NCBI RefSeq assembly: GCF_010977575.1
Contig: NZ_CP048812.1
Span: 3,472,001 to 3,536,000, forward strand
Reading direction: 5' to 3'
Source: Halomonas socia
Lineage (GTDB): Bacteria; Pseudomonadota; Gammaproteobacteria; Pseudomonadales; Halomonadaceae
DNA length: 64,000 nucleotides
A model generated the notes under the pieces. It was not told the DNA's origin. It searched no databases and saw only the letters and a program-made list of their open reading frames with translations. A program made the translations under genes and the position numbers. Shown one piece after another: positions 36,823 to 51,023 of the stretch. Every line of letters begins with the position of its first letter. Position 1 is the stretch's first letter.

Positions 36823-38181
36823 ATGCAAGTTTCCGTCGAAACGACCTCCCAGATCGAACGCCGTGTCAAGGTTCAGGTGCCGGCAGAAGAGGTCGATCAG
36901 GCCGTTGCGGCCCGCCTCAAGGATACCGCTAAGAACGTTCGCTTGAACGGCTTCCGTCAGGGCAAGGTGCCGATGGCCGTGGTGCGTCAGCGCTTCGGCG
37001 GTCAGGTGCGCAATGAGGTGGTCGGTGAGGTGATGCGTGAGCGTTACGTCCAGGCGATCACCCAGGAGAGCCTCAACCCCGCCGGCTTCCCGCAGATCGA
37101 GCCGACCGTCAACGAGTCAGGCAAGGATCTCGAGTTCGTCGCTACGCTGGAAATCTATCCCGAGGTGGCGCTCAACGGCATCGAGGGCACCGAGGTCGAG
37201 CGCCCGGTGGTCGAGGTCAAGGACGCCGATATCGATCAGATGATCGAGACCCTGCGCAAGCAGAACGCTTCCTGGGAGAGCGTCGAGCGCGCCGCCGAAG
37301 ACGGCGACCAGGTCACCATCGACTTCCAGGGCTTCCTGGGCGACGAGCCCTTCGAGGGCGGCAGCGCCGAGAACCACGACCTGGTGCTGGGCTCCAACAG
37401 CTTCATCCCCGGTTTCGAGGAGCAGCTGGTGGGAGCCCAGGCGGGTGACGACCTGGAGCTCAAGGTCACCTTCCCCGAGGATTACCAGGCCGAGAACCTG
37501 GCCGGCCAGGAGGCGACCTTCAAGGTCAAGGTGCACAAGGTCAGCGCCCAGCAGCTTGCCGAGGTCAACGAGGAGTTCATCCAGCAGTTCGGCGTCGAAG
37601 AGGGTGATGTCGAGAAGTTCCGTGCCGAAGTGCACAAGAACATGACCCGCGAGGCCAAGCAGGCGGTGGATAACCGCGTTAAGCAGCAGGTGCTCGAGGC
37701 GCTCAAGAACGCCAACGACATTCCGGTGCCGCAGGCGCTGGTGCAGCAGGAAACCGATGCGCTCAAGCGTCAGGCCGCGCAGCAGTTCGGCCTGGGCGAG
37801 GATTTCGACGTCTCCCAGCTGCCCAACGAGCTGTTCGCCGAGCAGGCCAAGAGCCGCGTTCAGGTCGGCCTGCTGCTGGCCGAGGTGATCAAGTCAGGCG
37901 AGCTCGAGGCAAGCGACGACGAGATCAAGGCCAAGGTCGAGGAGCTGGCTCAGCAGTATCAGGAGCCGGAGCAGGTGATCGAGTACTACCTCGGCAACGA
38001 CCAGCTCAAGACGCAGCTCAAGTCGGCGATCCTCGAAGAGAAGGCGGTCGACTCGCTGCTCGAACAGACCACTGTCAAGGATGTCGAGATGTCCTACGAG
38101 CAGGCGCTGCAGGCCGCTCAGCAGCAGGCCGAGGCCGCTGATGATGGCGAAGACGACGAAGACGCTGAAGCCAAGGGCTGA
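36823..38181 (+). CDS. tig: Trigger factor
   Basis: This is the ribosome-bound chaperone and prolyl isomerase that receives nascent chains. The product is 452 residues. The ribosome-binding signature GFRQGKVP lies near residue 45. The FKBP-like domain (about 150-245) has DGDQVTIDFQGFLGDEPFEG and FIPGFEEQLVGA. The C-terminal helical cradle ends in an acidic tail. It starts the conserved order tig-clpP-clpX-lon-hupB-ppiD. Confidence 0.98.
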   Translation: MQVSVETTSQIERRVKVQVPAEEVDQAVAARLKDTAKNVRLNGFRQGKVPMAVVRQRFGGQVRNEVVGEVMRERYVQAITQESLNPAGFPQIEPTVNESGKDLEFVATLEIYPEVALNGIEGTEVERPVVEVKDADIDQMIETLRKQNASWESVERAAEDGDQVTIDFQGFLGDEPFEGGSAENHDLVLGSNSFIPGFEEQLVGAQAGDDLELKVTFPEDYQAENLAGQEATFKVKVHKVSAQQLAEVNEEFIQQFGVEEGDVEKFRAEVHKNMTREAKQAVDNRVKQQVLEALKNANDIPVPQALVQQETDALKRQAAQQFGLGEDFDVSQLPNELFAEQAKSRVQVGLLLAEVIKSGELEASDDEIKAKVEELAQQYQEPEQVIEYYLGNDQLKTQLKSAILEEKAVDSLLEQTTVKDVEMSYEQALQAAQQQAEAADDGEDDEDAEAKG

Positions 38182-38298
38182 GCTCCCGGCGAGCGTTGAC
38201 AGACCCGGCATCCGCCGGGTCTGGCGTCATGATGTTAAGGTAGACGATATCCGGACCAGTCCGGATGCTTACCACAGCGGATAAAGGACATCACACAG

Positions 38299-38919
38299 AT
38301 GGGCAACGAGTTCGATATTCAAAACGCCGGTGGCCTGGTGCCGATGGTGGTCGAGCAGAGTGCACGCGGCGAGCGGGCCTACGACATCTACTCGCGCCTG
38401 CTCAAGGAGCGTGTGATCTTCCTGGTGGGGCCGGTGGAAGACTACATGGCCAACCTGGTGGTGGCGCAGTTGCTGTTCCTCGAATCCGAGAACCCGGACA
38501 AGGACATTCAGCTCTACATCAATTCGCCGGGCGGCTCGGTGACCGCCGGGATGTCGATCTACGACACCATGCAGTTCGTCAAGCCCGACATCTCCACGGT
38601 GTGCATCGGCCAGGCGGCGAGCATGGGCGCGCTGCTGCTGGCCGGCGGTGCCGCCGGCAAGCGCTTCTGCCTGCCCAATTCGCGGATGATGATTCACCAG
38701 CCGCTGGGCGGCTACCAGGGCCAGGCTTCGGATATCGAGATCCACACCAAGGAGATCCTCAGTATCCGCCACCGGCTCAACCAGATTCTCGCCAATCATA
38801 CCGGTCAGGACATCGAGACCATCGCCAAGGACACCGACCGTGATAACTTCATGACCGGCGCCCAGGCGACAGAGTATGGTCTGATCGATGCCATGCTGGA
38901 TAAGCGTCCGGCATCCTGA
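38299..38919 (+). CDS. clpP: ClpP, ATP-dependent protease subunit
   Basis: The product is a 206-residue serine protease. The catalytic Ser is in [12 protein letters not shown], the His in MMIHQPLGG, and the Asp is expected in the later KDTDRDNFM region. ClpP forms the two-ring proteolytic chamber fed by ClpX, encoded next. The ATG has an AAGGA site. Confidence 0.98.
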   Translation: MGNEFDIQNAGGLVPMVVEQSARGERAYDIYSRLLKERVIFLVGPVEDYMANLVVAQLLFLESENPDKDIQLYINSPGGSVTAGMSIYDTMQFVKPDISTVCIGQAASMGALLLAGGAAGKRFCLPNSRMMIHQPLGGYQGQASDIEIHTKEILSIRHRLNQILANHTGQDIETIAKDTDRDNFMTGAQATEYGLIDAMLDKRPAS

Positions 38920-38958
38920 TAGCGTGATTTGCTACTGAGATTTCACGATAGGCAACTC

Positions 38959-38978
38959 CGGCGGCTTACCGGCCGCCG
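38959..38978 (+). other. Hairpin in the clpP-clpX gap
   Basis: CGGCGGC and GCCGCCG form a 7-bp stem with a 6-base loop, 20 bases before the clpX start. It may separate clpP and clpX mRNA levels. There is no T tract. Confidence 0.4.
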
Positions 38979-38997
38979 TCCGTAATGAGGTACGCGA

Positions 38998-40278
<1,281 letters not shown>

Positions 40279-40298
40279 GTCCGCCGCTGAACCGCGCA

Positions 40299-40323
40299 CG
40301 GGGCCATGTCAGTCATGGCCCCG
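40299..40323 (+). terminator. Hairpin after clpX
   Basis: A perfect 10-bp stem (CGGGGCCATG / CATGGCCCCG) with a 5-base loop lies in the clpX-lon gap. The following bases (TTCGCTTG) are not a T tract, so this is a weak terminator or a processing/stability element. Confidence 0.55.
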
Positions 40324-40391
40324 TTCGCTTGTAAACTGCCGGCGGTGCCCCCATCACCAGACCAACCACCCGATTTTGAGGAACGTCTGCG

Positions 40392-42800
<2,409 letters not shown>

Positions 42801-42865
42801 TGGTATTTTTTCCATCATGCCTGAAGCAGAAGTCAGACATGATGGGGGCTGGCGCCAAGAGTTGC

Positions 42866-42895
42866 TTGACAGATCTTTGCGTGCATTGCTATAAA
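42866..42895 (+). promoter_or_regulatory. Sigma-70-type promoter of hupB
   Basis: A perfect TTGACA at 42866-42871, an 18-base spacer and TATAAA at 42890-42895 predict a strong promoter, as expected for an abundant nucleoid protein. It is located 83 bases before the hupB start. Confidence 0.8.
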
Positions 42896-42977
42896 TCATG
42901 CTTTGACGTGATCGTGTAAGCCGATAAAAGATAGCGCCGATTAGAAGTCAATTTCCGAAATAGTCAAGGGGTGAAGT

Positions 42978-43250
42978 GTGAACAAGTCCGAGCTGATCGA
43001 AGCCATCGCTGCATCTGCAGATATTCCCAAGGCGGCTGCTAGCCGTGCGCTTGACGCCATGGTCGATAGCGTGACTGACAGTCTCAAGAAGGGCGATTCC
43101 GTGTCTCTTGTGGGCTTCGGGACCTTTACCGTCAAGGAGCGCGCTGCGCGCACTGGCCGTAATCCCCAGACCGGCAAGCCGATCGAGATCAGTGCCGCCA
43201 AGGTGCCGAACTTCAAGGCAGGTAAGGCGCTGAAGGATTCGGTCAACTAA
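42978..43250 (+). CDS. hupB: HU-type nucleoid protein (beta subunit type)
   Basis: The 90-residue HU/IHF-family DNA-bending protein begins with GTG. It has the family signature [20 protein letters not shown] in the beta-arm region. The position after lon fits hupB. Its own promoter and terminator make it a separate transcription unit. Confidence 0.97.
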   Translation: MNKSELIEAIAASADIPKAAASRALDAMVDSVTDSLKKGDSVSLVGFGTFTVKERAARTGRNPQTGKPIEISAAKVPNFKAGKALKDSVN

Positions 43251-43290
43251 GCAGGGCCAACGCCCCGCCGACGTGCCGTAATGCCGCCAG

Positions 43291-43318
43291 GCGCATCGCG
43301 AAAGCGGTGCGCCTTTTT
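43291..43318 (+). terminator. Rho-independent terminator after hupB
   Basis: GCGCATCGC and GCGGTGCGC form a 9-bp stem (one G-T pair) with a GAAA loop, followed by CTTTTT. It is a standard strong terminator. Confidence 0.88.
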
Positions 43319-43375
43319 ATTGGGCGCCACCCGCACCGTGTGAGACGGCGATAGTCGTCGCCGGGGGCTGACGGG

Positions 43376-43381
43376 TATAAT
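43376..43381 (+). promoter_or_regulatory. Perfect TATAAT -10 box upstream of ppiD
   Basis: The consensus -10 lies 54 bases before the ppiD ATG. No good -35 is seen at 17 bases; TAGTCG at 18 bases is weak. An activator may help, or the site may rely on the -10. Confidence 0.45.
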
Positions 43382-43434
43382 GGTCGCCTTCTCGATCTCC
43401 AAGGATTTCGTGCCACTCTTCAGCTGAGGCTAGC

Positions 43435-45249
43435 ATGCTGCAAAGTATTCGGGACCGCTCCAAGAGTTGGGGCGCCAAGATCATCATCGGCGCCGTCGTG
43501 GTGACCATGGCTATGTTCGGGGTCGATTCGCTGGTGACGCTGTTCACCGGCAGCCCGGACGACGTGGCCGAGGTCAACGGCCAGACCATCACCCGCCAGC
43601 AGGTGGAGATGAACGTGCAGCGCGCGATCCGCAGCGGCCAGGTGCCGCCGGAGCAGGAGCGGGCGTTGCGTAACCAGGTGCTGGATGAGTTGATCACCGA
43701 TGCGCTGCTCGACAGCTACGCCGAGGATGGGGGGCTGTATCTCTCGGAAGGCCAGCTCGACCAGCTGATCGTCACGCTGCCGGAGTTCCAGGACCAGAAC
43801 GGCCGCTTCTCCTCTGACCTGTTCCGCAACCGCCTGGCCAGCGCCGGCTACTCGCCGACCAGCTTCCGCGAAGAACTGAAGGCCGACATGCAGCGCCAGC
43901 AGCTGCAGCAGGGCCTCGCCTTCAGCGACTTCACCCTCGACAGTGAGCGTGAGCGGCTGGGTGAGCTGCAGCGCCAGACCCGCAGCTTCCGCTACCATCT
44001 GCTCAGCGAGGCCGATCTCGAGACACCGCCGCAGGTCAGCGAGGAGCAGCTCGAGGCCTACTACGCGGAGAACGCCGACAACTACCAGCGCCCCGAGCAG
44101 GTGCGTATCGAGTACGTGATCATCGATCGCGAAGAGATGGCTGCCGAGTACGATATCGACGAGCAGCAACTGCGTGACGCCTACGCCGAGCGCGGCCGCG
44201 ACGCCGAGCGGCGCGTGTCGCACATCATGGTGACCTTCAACGGCGAGCGCAGCCGTGACGAGGCCGAAGCGCGCCTCGAAGAGGTCCAGGCACGGCTGGA
44301 CGCGGGGGATGAGTTCGCCGAGCTTGCCGAGGAGTATTCCGACGATACCTCCACCAGCGAGGCCGGCGGCGACCTGGGCGCGGTCAGCCGCGGCTTCTTC
44401 GACGACGCCTTCGAGGAAGCGGCCTTCAGCCTTGGCGAGGGCGAGACCTCGGGTATCGTCGAAAGCGGCAATGGCCTGCACCTGATTCGCGTCACCGAGC
44501 TCGACATGCCCAGCTTCGAGGCGATGCGCGATGAGCTGCAGCGCGACGCGGCGCTGTCCGAGGTCACCGATGACTTCAACCGCCGCGTCCAGCAGTTGAT
44601 CGATGACAGCTTTGCCGCCGATGACCTGCAGAGCGTCGCCGACGATATCGATCTCGAACTTCACACTACCGACTGGGTATCGCGGGACGCCGCTGACGGC
44701 GTGCTCTCCGAGCCGGGTGTAATGGACGCCGCCTTCAGCGACGACGTGCTGGTGGAAGGCTTCAACAGCGAGGTGATCGAGCTCGACGATGATCGTCGCA
44801 TGGTGCTGCGGGTTGCCGAGCATCGTGATGCCACGCTGCTCGAGCTCGATGAGGTGCGCGAGCGGGTCGAGGCCTCGGTGAGTGCCAACCTGCGCCGTGA
44901 GGCGCTGCGCGAGCTGGCCGAGGAACAGATCGCCGCGCTGCGTGACGGCGATGAACTCGATCTTGACTGGCAGACCGTGGAGGCCGCCGGCCGCCAGTCC
45001 GGCGCTGCACCACGGGCGGTCATTCAGGCCGCCTTCCGTCTGCCGCAGCCCGACGGCGAGACCCGCTACGGCCATGTGCTCGACGGCGACCAGGTGGCGA
45101 TCATCGCCCTGGATGAGATTGCCAGCGGCGAGGTGGATGCCGAGGTCGACGGCTTCGTCACCCAGATGGCCGAGCGGCTGCGCGCCCAGGCGGCGATTCA
45201 GGGGCTGCTCGAGTACCTGCGCAGCACCGCGGAGATCGAACGACTCTAA
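43435..45249 (+). CDS. ppiD: PpiD, periplasmic folding factor
   Basis: The 604-residue protein is anchored by one N-terminal TM segment (about 16-32, IIIGAVVVTMAMFGVDS). It faces the periplasm near the Sec translocon. SurA-like N-terminal helices are followed by one parvulin/PpiC domain (about 255-350; RRVSHIMVTFNG to NGLHLIRVTE). The C-terminal region is also SurA-like. The acidic composition (many Asp and Glu) fits a halophile's exported protein. It ends the proteostasis cluster. Confidence 0.95.
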   Translation: MLQSIRDRSKSWGAKIIIGAVVVTMAMFGVDSLVTLFTGSPDDVAEVNGQTITRQQVEMNVQRAIRSGQVPPEQERALRNQVLDELITDALLDSYAEDGGLYLSEGQLDQLIVTLPEFQDQNGRFSSDLFRNRLASAGYSPTSFREELKADMQRQQLQQGLAFSDFTLDSERERLGELQRQTRSFRYHLLSEADLETPPQVSEEQLEAYYAENADNYQRPEQVRIEYVIIDREEMAAEYDIDEQQLRDAYAERGRDAERRVSHIMVTFNGERSRDEAEARLEEVQARLDAGDEFAELAEEYSDDTSTSEAGGDLGAVSRGFFDDAFEEAAFSLGEGETSGIVESGNGLHLIRVTELDMPSFEAMRDELQRDAALSEVTDDFNRRVQQLIDDSFAADDLQSVADDIDLELHTTDWVSRDAADGVLSEPGVMDAAFSDDVLVEGFNSEVIELDDDRRMVLRVAEHRDATLLELDEVRERVEASVSANLRREALRELAEEQIAALRDGDELDLDWQTVEAAGRQSGAAPRAVIQAAFRLPQPDGETRYGHVLDGDQVAIIALDEIASGEVDAEVDGFVTQMAERLRAQAAIQGLLEYLRSTAEIERL

Positions 45250-45272
45250 TCCGCTGGAGTGGAATGCATTGC

Positions 45273-45300
45273 AACGCGTGGCCTGGCCACGCGTTTTTTT
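45273..45300 (+). terminator. Rho-independent terminator after ppiD
   Basis: AACGCGTGGCC and GGCCACGCGTT form an 11-bp stem with a 1-base centre, followed by a run of T. It is a strong terminator. Confidence 0.9.
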
Positions 45301-45311
45301 ACCTGGAATAT

Positions 45312-45324
45312 GTTATAAAGTAAC
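45312..45324 (+). promoter_or_regulatory. Zur-box-like operator
   Basis: GTTATAAAGTAAC agrees with the gammaproteobacterial Zur core GTTATANTATAAC at all but two fixed positions. It lies 28 bases before the COG0523 GTPase start and covers a TATAAA that could be its -10. Zinc-repressed expression is inferred from the motif and from the known link of COG0523 genes to Zur. Confidence 0.6.
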
Positions 45325-45352
45325 GATTGTGAGCAGGTGACTCGAGGTGGCC

Positions 45353-46374
45353 ATGCAGCGCAGCGATGACAGCGAGCAGTCGATACCCGTACACGTGGTG
45401 ACCGGCTTTCTGGGCAGTGGCAAGAGCAGCCTGATTCGCCACCTGGTGGCGCATAAGCCTGCCGACGAGCGCTGGGCGATCGTCATCAACGAGTTCGGCC
45501 AGGTGGGGATCGACCAGACGCTGTTCGAGTCACGCGACGACGTGGTGGTGAAGGGCCTGCCGGGAGGCTGCCTGTGCTGCCAGCTGGCCTTCGTCCTGCA
45601 GGCGGCGCTGGTCAATCTGATCCGCCGCGAGCGACCCGATCGGCTGATCATCGAGCCCTCGGGCTGGGGCATCCCGCCGGGCTGCTGGATATGCTGCGCA
45701 GCGAGGCCTTCGCGGGGGTGCTGGAAGTGCGCGAGATCATTGCCCTGCTCGATCCGCGTCGCCTGGATGACCGGCGTGCCCGCGAGCACGACACCTTTTG
45801 CGATCAGCTGCTGATGGCCGATGCGGTGGCGTTGACCATGGTCGACCTGAGTACATCGGCCCAGCGCCGCGCGGCCCAGCGCTACGTCGATGCAATGTGG
45901 CCGCCCAAGCGCTGGGTGAACGAGGCGCCCCACGGGCGCTTGTCGCCGTCGCTACTGCTTACGGCGCCGACGACGAGCAGCCTCGAGAGGGCGCCCGGCG
46001 AAGACCATCGTCAGCGGCCGGCGGCGGTGATGCTGGATGAGTTCAGCTACCGCGAGCCGGCGCCGGGGCAGCCGTGCTTCGAGGCGGGCGAGGCGCTGGG
46101 GCACGCCAGCCTGGGCTGGCGCTGGCACTCGGCGGATCAGTTCTCGCTGGATGCCCTGACGCGGCTGCTGGACGGTCTCGACCGACGCCTGCGCATCAAG
46201 GGCGTGTGGTATACCGAGGTTGGCTGGTGGCTGTTCAATCGCGGTGACGGTTGCGCCGAGCTCACCCCCAGCGCCTGGCGGCGCGATTCACGGCTGGAGG
46301 TGATCGGTGAGGCCGGCAGCTTGCCGGATCCCGAGGCGCTGGGTGCGCAGTTGGCCGCCTGCCGGAGCCGGTAG
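45353..46374 (+). pseudogene. COG0523 (CobW/ZigA-like) GTPase, frameshifted
   Basis: The 5' part encodes VVTGFLGSGKSSLIRHLV (Walker A), NEFGQVGIDQ and the metal-binding GGCLCC motif of COG0523 metallochaperone GTPases. After LIIEPSG (near 45661) the frame shifts. The continuation LGHPAGLLDMLRSEAFAGVL is in the +2 frame and runs to 46374 with the usual C-terminal domain (IKGVWYTEVGWWLFNRG). One missing base between 45661 and 45664 explains it. As read, translation stops at 45814, about 154 residues. It may be a true inactivation or a one-base sequence error. A Zur-like box upstream suggests a zinc-scarcity role. Confidence 0.85.
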
Positions 46375-46388
46375 TCGAGTGATGCGAA

Positions 46389-47141
46389 TCAGATGCCGGA
46401 CAGCGGGAACTCGAGCAGATGCGGCGGGCGTTGGGCCTCGATGCGCACTTCCCAGCCGCGCTGCGGCTGCCAGTCGCCGAGTACCAGGCGCCGCGCGGGC
46501 TGGCCGTCGACCTCCAGTACGTGCACGGCGGGGCGGTGGGTGTGGCCGTGAATCAGGGTGGCGACGTCGTGCTCGAGCAGCGCCTTGTCGACCTCGTCGG
46601 GCGTCACGTCCATGATGTCCTCGGCCTTGTTGGAGTTGGCTTCACCGGATTGCTGGCGCAGGCTATTGGCCAGCTCCAGGCGCGCCTCCAGGGGCATCGA
46701 CAGCACCTGGGCCTGCCACTGCGGGTCGCGGGCCTGGGCGCGGAAGGCCATGTAGGCGTCGTCTTGGGTGCACAGGCTGTCGCCGTGCATCAACAGTACC
46801 GGCTTGCCGCCAAGCGTGACCCGATAGGGGTCGGGCAGCAGGGTGGCGCCGCAGGCATCAGCGAAGCGGCTGCCGAGCAAAAAGTCGCGGTTACCATGCA
46901 TCAGGTACAGCTTGGTGCCGCCGTCAGTCAGCGCCTTGAGTGCCTCGACCACCTGGGTGGCCAGCGGGTCGTGATCCGGGGTGTCGAGAATATCGTCGCC
47001 GATCCAGGCTTCGAACAGGTCGCCGAGAATGTACAGGGCGTTGGCCTGGCTGGCGCGCTTGGCCAGGTAGGCGAGAAAGCCCTCGGTGACATCGGGGGCG
47101 CCGGGGTGCAGGTGCAGGTCGGCGATCAACAGAGTGGTCAT
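46389..47141 (-). CDS. lpxH: LpxH, UDP-2,3-diacylglucosamine diphosphatase
   Basis: The 250-residue metallophosphoesterase acts in lipid A synthesis (UDP-2,3-diacylglucosamine to lipid X). Metal-site motifs are IADLHLHPG, LGDLFEAWIGDD, MHGNRDFLLG and HGHTHRP. It is 72 bases downstream of ppiB, the usual pairing in gammaproteobacteria. Confidence 0.97.
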   Translation of the reverse strand: MTTLLIADLHLHPGAPDVTEGFLAYLAKRASQANALYILGDLFEAWIGDDILDTPDHDPLATQVVEALKALTDGGTKLYLMHGNRDFLLGSRFADACGATLLPDPYRVTLGGKPVLLMHGDSLCTQDDAYMAFRAQARDPQWQAQVLSMPLEARLELANSLRQQSGEANSNKAEDIMDVTPDEVDKALLEHDVATLIHGHTHRPAVHVLEVDGQPARRLVLGDWQPQRGWEVRIEAQRPPHLLEFPLSGI

Positions 47142-47212
47142 GGCATGGCTCCGCAGGCGTCAGGCGAAATAGAACCCCGCGAGTCGGCGGGCGTTCTAGT
47201 CTGGCTTCGGGA

Positions 47213-47710
47213 TCAGGCGTCCTTGAGGTAGGCGCGCTGAATGACCACGTCCTCGGCAGGAACGTCGGCGTGCATGCCACGACGGGTGGTCGGCACTTCC
47301 TTGATGCGCTCGACCACCTCCATGCCCTCGACGACTTCGCCGAACACGCAGTAACCCCAGCCCTGGATCGACTTGCCGCTGTGGTTGAGGAAGTCGTTGT
47401 CGGCGACGTTGATGAAGAACTGCGCCGAGGCGGAGTGGGGGTCCTGGGTGCGCGCCATGGCCAGGGTGCCGGTGAGGTTCTTGAGGCCGTTATCGGCTTC
47501 GTTCTCGATCGGGTCTCGGGTCGGCTTTTGGTTGAAGTCGGTGTCGAAGCCGCCGCCCTGAACCATAAAGCCGTCGATGACCCGATGGAACAGGGTCCCG
47601 TCGTAGTGGCCGTCGGTGACGTACTGTTCGAAATTGGCGGTAGTCTTGGGGGCCTTGTCGTGCTCGAGGCGAACGACGATGTCACCGAAATTGGTTTGCA
47701 GAACGATCAT
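47213..47710 (-). CDS. ppiB: PpiB, cyclophilin-type prolyl isomerase
   Basis: The 165-residue cytoplasmic cyclophilin has no signal peptide. Core segments include [33 protein letters not shown] and [17 protein letters not shown]. It is divergent from glnS and upstream of lpxH. Confidence 0.97.
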   Translation of the reverse strand: MIVLQTNFGDIVVRLEHDKAPKTTANFEQYVTDGHYDGTLFHRVIDGFMVQGGGFDTDFNQKPTRDPIENEADNGLKNLTGTLAMARTQDPHSASAQFFINVADNDFLNHSGKSIQGWGYCVFGEVVEGMEVVERIKEVPTTRRGMHADVPAEDVVIQRAYLKDA

Positions 47711-47767
47711 GTGAGCTTCCTGAGGGTCTGTAAGAGTGCGCCTTGGCGTAGCGCGGCTGCGTCACGC

Positions 47768-47773
47768 TATAAT
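47768..47773 (+). promoter_or_regulatory. Perfect TATAAT -10 box upstream of glnS
   Basis: The consensus -10 lies 102 bases before the glnS ATG. The nearest -35-like hexamer, TTGGCG at 47743, has a long 19-base spacing. Confidence 0.5.
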
Positions 47774-47874
47774 AGCCGTTTTGCATCGACACGCGAAGTC
47801 GCAAGGGCCGGGTCGTTACCCTCCTTGGGCCGAGGCGGTCGCCATCGCGCCAACCAGAGGTTTGCTCTCACACC

Positions 47875-49584
47875 ATGACCACCGATACCACCAGCGCGCC
47901 GAATTTCATTCGCAACCAGATTCGCGACGAGATCGAGGGCGGGCGTGGCGACAAGATCGTCACCCGCTTTCCGCCGGAGCCCAACGGCTTTCTGCACATC
48001 GGGCACGCCAAGTCGATCTGTCTGAATTTCGGGCTCGCCGAGCATTTCGGTGGTGACTGCCATCTGCGCTTCGACGATACCAATCCGGCCAAGGAGGAGC
48101 AGGCCTACATCGACGCCATCAAGGCCGACGTCGAGTGGCTGGGCTTTCAGTGGGCGGGCGAGGTGCGCTTCGCCTCGGACTACTTCGATCAGCTCTACGC
48201 CTGGGCGCAGCATCTGATTCGCGACGGCAAGGCCTACGTCGACGACCTCTCCCCGGACGAGATCCGCGAGCATCGAGGTACGCTCACCGAGCCCGGCACG
48301 CCGAGCCCGTATCGCGAGCGTTCTGCCGACGAGAACCTCGACCTGCTCGAGCGCATGCGCCAGGGGGAGTTCGCCGAGGGCACCAAGGTGCTGCGCGCCA
48401 AGATCGACATGGCCGCGCCCAATATCAATCTGCGCGATCCGATCCTCTATCGCATTCGCCACGCCCACCACCACCAGACCGGCGACAAGTGGAAGATCTA
48501 TCCCTCCTACGACTTCACCCACGGCCAGTCGGATGCCCTGGAGGGTGTGACCCACTCGATCTGCACCCTGGAGTTCGAGGATCACCGCCCGCTCTACGAG
48601 TGGTTCCTGGCCAACCTGCCGGTGCCCTGCGTGCCGCGCCAGATCGAGTTCGCGCGCCTCAACCTCAACTACACCCTGACCTCCAAGCGCAAGCTCAAGC
48701 TGCTGGTGGATGAACAGATCGTCGACGGTTGGGACGACCCGCGCATGCCGACCATCTCCGGCATGCGCCGGCGCGGCTATACCCCGGCCTCGATCCGCAA
48801 GTTCTGCGAGATGATCGGCGTGACCCGCGCCGACGGTGGCCTGGTCGATATCGCCATGCTGACCCATGCGATTCGCGCCGACCTCGAGGACAATGCCCCG
48901 CGTGCCATGTGCGTGCTCAAGCCGCTCAAGGTGGTGCTGACCAACGTGGCGGAGGATTTCGAAGAGGTCTATGACGTGCCCGGCCACCCGGCCCGCGACG
49001 ACCTCGGCGTGCGCAAGGTGCCGTTGACCCGGGAAATCTATATCGACCACGACGACTTCATGGAAGAGCCGCCCAAGAAGTTCTTCCGCCTGGCGCCGGG
49101 CAAGGAAGTGCGCCTGCGTAACAGCTATGTGATTCGCTGCGACGAGGTGGTCAAGGACGCCGCTGGCGAGATCGAAGCGCTGCATTGCTCGGTGGACTTC
49201 GACACCCTGGGCAAGAACCCCGAGGGGCGCAAGGTCAAGGGCGTGATCCACTGGGTCAGCGCCGTCCATGGCGTGCCCATGGAGGTGCGACTCTACGACA
49301 ACCTGTTTCAGGTCGAGCAGCCGGACAAGGACAAGGACGCCGACTTCCTCGAGCACCTCAATCCCGAGTCGCTGACGGTGTGCCAGGCGATCGGCGAACC
49401 GAGCCTGGTGGATGCGCAGCTCGAGGCGCGCTTCCAGTTCGAGCGCGTTGGCTACTTCTGCGCCGACCGCCACGCCTGCAGTGAGGGCAAGCGGGTCTTC
49501 AACCGCACCGTGGGACTCAAGGACAGCTGGGCCAAAGCTCTGAAAAAAGAGGTCCAGAAGCAAGAAGCGCAGAAGAAGGGGTGA
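47875..49584 (+). CDS. glnS: Glutaminyl-tRNA synthetase
   Basis: The 569-residue class I synthetase has the HIGH signature in [12 protein letters not shown]. The KMSKS equivalent is LTSKRKL. The C-terminal anticodon-binding beta-barrel domains end at a Lys/Gln-rich tail. The stop overlaps an upstream candidate start of cysS, so the two genes form an operon. Confidence 0.98.
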   Translation: MTTDTTSAPNFIRNQIRDEIEGGRGDKIVTRFPPEPNGFLHIGHAKSICLNFGLAEHFGGDCHLRFDDTNPAKEEQAYIDAIKADVEWLGFQWAGEVRFASDYFDQLYAWAQHLIRDGKAYVDDLSPDEIREHRGTLTEPGTPSPYRERSADENLDLLERMRQGEFAEGTKVLRAKIDMAAPNINLRDPILYRIRHAHHHQTGDKWKIYPSYDFTHGQSDALEGVTHSICTLEFEDHRPLYEWFLANLPVPCVPRQIEFARLNLNYTLTSKRKLKLLVDEQIVDGWDDPRMPTISGMRRRGYTPASIRKFCEMIGVTRADGGLVDIAMLTHAIRADLEDNAPRAMCVLKPLKVVLTNVAEDFEEVYDVPGHPARDDLGVRKVPLTREIYIDHDDFMEEPPKKFFRLAPGKEVRLRNSYVIRCDEVVKDAAGEIEALHCSVDFDTLGKNPEGRKVKGVIHWVSAVHGVPMEVRLYDNLFQVEQPDKDKDADFLEHLNPESLTVCQAIGEPSLVDAQLEARFQFERVGYFCADRHACSEGKRVFNRTVGLKDSWAKALKKEVQKQEAQKKG

Positions 49585-49586
49585 AC

Positions 49587-51011
49587 GTGAACGCTGATAT
49601 GCAGATCTACAACACCCTGACGCGTCGCAAGGAAACCTTTGCGCCCATCGAGCCGGGCCGCGTACGCATGTACGTATGCGGCATGACCGTCTACGACTAC
49701 TGCCACCTGGGGCATGCCCGAGTGATGGTGGCCTTCGATGTGATCACCCGCTACCTGCGTGCCCGCGGCTTCGAGGTGACCTATGTGCGCAACATCACCG
49801 ATATCGATGACAAGATCCTCAAGCGTGCCGACGAGAACGGCGAGAGCATCGGCGCGCTCACCGAGCGCATGATTGCTGCCATGCACGAGGATGAAGCGCG
49901 GCTCTTCGTGCTGCGCCCGGATGCCGAGCCCCGCGCCACCGGCCATATCGACGAGATCATCGCCATGATCGAGACGCTGATCGACAAGGGTTACGCCTAC
50001 GCGGCGGACAACGGCGACGTCTACTACCGGGTGCGCAAGTTCGAGGGCTACGGCAAGCTCAACAACCGCGACCTGGACGAGATGCGCTCCGGTGCCCGGG
50101 TCGAGGTCGAGGCGCACAAGGAGGACCCCCTCGACTTCGTGCTGTGGAAGGCGGCCAAGCCGGGCGAGGCGAGCTGGCCGTCGCCGTGGGGCGAGGGACG
50201 CCCCGGCTGGCATATCGAGTGTTCGGCGATGTCGACCTGCTGCCTGGGCGAGACCTTCGACATTCACGGCGGCGGGCCGGACCTGACCTTCCCCCACCAT
50301 GAGAACGAGATCGCCCAGTCGGAGGCGGCCACCGGCAAGCCCTACGTCAACACCTGGATGCACGCCGGTGCGGTGCGCGTGGACCAGGAGAAGATGTCCA
50401 AGTCGCTGGGCAACTTCTTCACCATTCGCGAGGTGCTCGAGCACCACGACCCGGAAGTGGTGCGCTACCTGCTGGTGGCCAGTCACTACCGCAGCCCGAT
50501 CAACTACGCACCCGACTCGCTGGCCGAGGCGCGCAAGTCGCTGGAGCGCTTCTATACCGCCCTCGATGGCTTGGATCTGGAGGGCGTCAAAGAGGCCGAC
50601 AGCGAGGTGCTGGTCAAGGCGCAGCGCGCCTTCAACGCCGCCATGGATGATGACTTCAATACCCCGGTGGCACTGGCCGCGCTGTTCGACCTGGTGCGTG
50701 AACTGAACCGCGCGCGTAAGGAGGCCCCCGCGGCGGCCCCCGGCTTGGCGGTGGGCCTCAAGCGCCTGGCCGGCGTGCTCGGGCTACTGCAGCAGGACCC
50801 GGCGCGCTTCCTCCAGGGCGGTGATACTGCGCTGCCGCTGCCGGCGGACGATATCGAGGCGCGCATCGCGGCGCGTGCCGCCGCCAAGCAGGCCAAGGAC
50901 TTCGCCACCGCCGATCGCATTCGCGATGAGCTCGCCGCCCTGGGGATCGAGCTTAAGGATTCACGGGAGGGGACGAGCTGGGTGCTGGCCAGTGCCGATG
51001 ATCCGGCATAG
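49587..51011 (+). CDS. cysS: Cysteinyl-tRNA synthetase
   Basis: The class I synthetase is about 474 residues. The start could be GTG 49581, GTG 49587 or ATG 49599. GTG 49587 has the best-spaced GAAGGGG site. The HIGH motif is CHLGHARV, the zinc ligands include Cys in [10 protein letters not shown] and ECSAMS plus the HHENE motif, and the KMSKS motif is [10 protein letters not shown]. It is coupled to glnS and convergent with the HD-GYP gene (12-base gap). Confidence 0.96.
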   Translation: MNADMQIYNTLTRRKETFAPIEPGRVRMYVCGMTVYDYCHLGHARVMVAFDVITRYLRARGFEVTYVRNITDIDDKILKRADENGESIGALTERMIAAMHEDEARLFVLRPDAEPRATGHIDEIIAMIETLIDKGYAYAADNGDVYYRVRKFEGYGKLNNRDLDEMRSGARVEVEAHKEDPLDFVLWKAAKPGEASWPSPWGEGRPGWHIECSAMSTCCLGETFDIHGGGPDLTFPHHENEIAQSEAATGKPYVNTWMHAGAVRVDQEKMSKSLGNFFTIREVLEHHDPEVVRYLLVASHYRSPINYAPDSLAEARKSLERFYTALDGLDLEGVKEADSEVLVKAQRAFNAAMDDDFNTPVALAALFDLVRELNRARKEAPAAAPGLAVGLKRLAGVLGLLQQDPARFLQGGDTALPLPADDIEARIAARAAAKQAKDFATADRIRDELAALGIELKDSREGTSWVLASADDPA

Positions 51012-51023
51012 CGCAGCGTGTGC

